A program made the translations under genes and the position numbers. A stretch of 63,929 bases of DNA from DATDCV01 sp036524155. GTDB lineage: Bacteria > Verrucomicrobiota > Verrucomicrobiia > Limisphaerales > UBA8199. Position 1 is the stretch's first letter; every line of letters starts with the position of its first letter. The notes under the pieces are model-generated. The model worked only from the letters and a program-made list of their open reading frames with translations, did no database searches and was not told the origin of the DNA. The stretch is from NCBI GenBank assembly GCA_036524155.1, contig DATDCV010000500.1:1-63929 (forward strand), read 5' to 3'. This document shows, in pieces, positions 62,107-63,929 of the stretch.

Positions 62107-63806
62107 GGGTTTCGTCCGGCGCCCTTTCGCAGGGCGAGGTGTTGATCGGCCCGGGTGCCGGGGAACACCTCGGCCGAGCCGTCCGGCCACAGAACCCGGA
62201 TCGCGTCGACCTGCGCGACGGCGCCCAGGCCGAAATGAGCGCGCGGGTCGTTGCTGACGAGATAACTGCAGCTTGGCTGGATGAGCCGCCACCAGCGGCG
62301 GCCCTGCCCTTCCACCACAATTTCAGCGCCAATGGCATCCCGTCCGCCGTGCTGCGGATCCAGAGCGCGCACGGTCAGCCAGTGGCCGCGGCGTGGCGCC
62401 ACGTTGCGAAAGACTTGGACCGGGCCGCCCGCGCAGAGCGCGACGAGATCGACCGCACCGTCGTTGTCGATGTCGCCGTATGCCAGCCCGCGCCCGACGC
62501 CGTTGAAACCACAGAACCCGGGATTGGCCTCCGAGACATCAACGAAACGCCCGTGGGTGTCGTTGAGGAAAAGCTGGTAATGCTGCGCATACGGATGCCA
62601 GAAGGGGATGAGACCGGGCAGCGGTTGGCCCGGGTGCGCGCTGCCGCGGCGAATCGCGCCGTTGATGAAAGCGAGGTCGGGCCAGCCATCGAGATCGAAA
62701 TCGGCCAGCACGGTGCCGAAGCCGGTGCCGTGCCAGGGCGACGTGGCGAGTCCGAAACCGGCGGTCTGGTCCTGGAACATACCGCGCGGGCCTTGCACCC
62801 AGAGCGCATGCTGCTCATGAGTGAGGTGTGTGATAAAAAGATCGAAAAGCCCGTCGCCATTCACGTCACCAAGCGCTATCCCCATGTTGCCCGCGGTGCC
62901 ACCCATCGCGTTGAACGCCAGGCCGCGAACCACTGCCTCCTCTGTAAAGCGGCCGTTGTGCTGGTTCAGGTACAGCCGGTTCGGGATCCCGTCGTCGGCC
63001 ATGAATATGTCCGGCCAGCCGTCGCCGTCGAAATCCGCGCAAAGAATGCCCAGCACTTTCCCCTGCGCGCGCGCGAACCCGGAACTCACGGTGACATCCT
63101 CGAAGGCGACCTTGCCCACGCCGGCCGCGGCGCCGCGGTTGTGGAAGAGGCGGCTCACCGTCGTTGAAAAATCCTGCGGGCCGCAAAACTCACGCGCGCC
63201 GGCTGGGTCGAGACATACCAGAGTCGGGTTGTAGTCCACGTAGATGCCGAGCACGAGATCGAGCCAGCCATCCCGATCGTAATCGACAAACGAAGCCGCC
63301 GTCGCCCAGCGCGCGTTGTCGATCCCCGCCGCAGCGGTCACTTCCTCGAAGCGTCCCCCGCCCCGGTTGAGAAACAGCCGCACCCGACCGTATTCGGTGA
63401 CGAACAGGTCGGGAAGGCCGTCGTTGTCCACATCACCCGCGGTCGCCCCCATGCCCACGCCAGCGACATCCAGGCCCGAGCCCGCGCTGGCGTTGCGAAA
63501 CGTGCCGTCCGCCTCCTGGTGGTACAACTGACTGCGCGAGCCGGAGTCGGCCCCGCCGCACTGGATGAGGTATAAATCCAGCCGTCCGTCGTTGTCATAG
63601 TCCAGCAGCGCCAAGCCGGACCCGATGTGCTCGGGCATCATGAACTCGCCCCGCGAGCCGGAGTCGTGCAGGAAGTGAATGCCCAATTGACCGCTAATCT
63701 CGGCAAACAGCGTGGGTGCCGGGACGGGAGGCGAGGAGGGGGCACTGGCAGGGCCGCTTTGATCCGAACAACTCGCGGTTACGAGGATGACGCAGCTCAG
63801 CACCAC
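62103..63806 (-). CDS. ASPIC/UnbV (CRTAC1-like) lipoprotein with FG-GAP/VCBS repeats
   Basis: The product of 567 residues starts with a GTG at 63806, where VLSCVILVTASC forms a lipobox; the open frame continues upstream toward the window end but lacks an ATG. It contains calcium-binding FG-GAP/VCBS-like repeats (ALLDYDNDGRLDLYLI, AGDVDNDGLPDLFVTEYG, CADFDGDGWPDIFMADDG, AYGDIDNDGAVDLVALCA), ending in the ASPIC/UnbV domain (GRDAIGAEIVVEGQGRRWWR, DAIRVLWPDGSAEVFPG). It probably forms a surface beta-propeller and is translated with the TPR gene. Confidence 0.88.
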   Translation of the reverse strand: MVLSCVILVTASCSDQSGPASAPSSPPVPAPTLFAEISGQLGIHFLHDSGSRGEFMMPEHIGSGLALLDYDNDGRLDLYLIQCGGADSGSRSQLYHQEADGTFRNASAGSGLDVAGVGMGATAGDVDNDGLPDLFVTEYGRVRLFLNRGGGRFEEVTAAAGIDNARWATAASFVDYDRDGWLDLVLGIYVDYNPTLVCLDPAGAREFCGPQDFSTTVSRLFHNRGAAAGVGKVAFEDVTVSSGFARAQGKVLGILCADFDGDGWPDIFMADDGIPNRLYLNQHNGRFTEEAVVRGLAFNAMGGTAGNMGIALGDVNGDGLFDLFITHLTHEQHALWVQGPRGMFQDQTAGFGLATSPWHGTGFGTVLADFDLDGWPDLAFINGAIRRGSAHPGQPLPGLIPFWHPYAQHYQLFLNDTHGRFVDVSEANPGFCGFNGVGRGLAYGDIDNDGAVDLVALCAGGPVQVFRNVAPRRGHWLTVRALDPQHGGRDAIGAEIVVEGQGRRWWRLIQPSCSYLVSNDPRAHFGLGAVAQVDAIRVLWPDGSAEVFPGTRADQHLALRKGAGRNP

Positions 63807-63929
63807 GGCGAGAGTCGCCGAGGCCGCCGGCCGTGTGGTGAACCCAATCGATGGCCGCCGTTCGTTTTGGTGAAAGCAAGGGAACCTTGAAGTCCCGGGA
63901 AGCCAAACAAGAACTGGCGGCCATACTCG

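Overview
The window is high-GC bacterial DNA that looks like a chromosome segment of a verrucomicrobium, probably the Limisphaerales/Pedosphaera side (inference). Reasons: a DUF1080 protein, a heparinase II/III protein, two secreted GH2 glycosidases, a sialate O-acetylesterase and Gfo/Idh/MocA and sugar-isomerase-like proteins with Tat signals; an HzsA-related cytochrome; a Gloeo/Verruco-repeat (TIGR03803 type) protein; LamG, RCC1 and ASPIC/UnbV proteins; a prepilin-like protein; and abundant interspersed hairpin repeats. No rRNA, tRNA, CRISPR or phage genes were seen.

Layout. 1-7.2 kb (minus strand): an MnmC-like methyltransferase bracketed by inverted copies of a short palindromic repeat, then heparinase, GH2 and DUF1080 genes, then a YchF-like protein lacking its GTPase domain. 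7.2-10.3 kb: uvrA. 10.6-22.8 kb: HzsA-related cytochrome overlapping an ankyrin/trypsin-like/TPR fusion, an RCC1 protein, an S41 peptidase whose catalytic Lys is Thr, and a subtilisin/Ig/RCC1 giant. 22.8-27.4 kb: HDAC-like deacetylase, GspF-like protein, MTA phosphorylase, a 54-residue membrane protein, and hypA-hypB. 27.7-35.4 kb: a Lys/Ala-tailed protein, PQQ propeller, esterase, HGSNAT-like membrane protein, second esterase, a protein of about thirteen 32-residue repeats, and a small membrane protein. 35.5-46 kb: second GH2, cupin, oxidoreductase, PAS histidine kinase, CheY-like regulator, and isomerase-like protein. 46-50.1 kb: two tiny divergent genes, a sialate O-acetylesterase and an 848-bp insertion sequence relic. 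50.1-63.8 kb: prepilin-like protein, Gloeo/Verruco-repeat protein, archaemetzincin-like lipoprotein with TPR overlapping a LamG protein, a large beta-propeller protein, and a TPR/ASPIC pair.

The most striking structure is a miniature mobile element family. Four intact copies (111-112 bp), one 221-bp composite, one degenerate copy and one copy fused to the insertion sequence relic share the tip GTATCNNCTCAG. Each of the four intact copies has a perfect 8-bp target duplication, and the composite has a 7/8 match. One copy has inserted in frame (112 + 8 = 120 bp) into the signal-peptide region of an esterase. The relic (deleted transposase plus an AbrB-like gene under a palindromic promoter) carries the same tip and a subterminal motif shared with the composite, so it is a plausible source of the transposase that moved the family.

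Many genes overlap by 1-4 bases and are probably translated as pairs: DUF1080/GH2, HzsA-like/ankyrin protease, hypA/hypB, PQQ/esterase, metalloprotease/LamG and ASPIC/TPR. Most predicted proteins carry signal peptides, lipoboxes or membrane anchors, which suggests a lifestyle built on extracytoplasmic polysaccharide and protein turnover.
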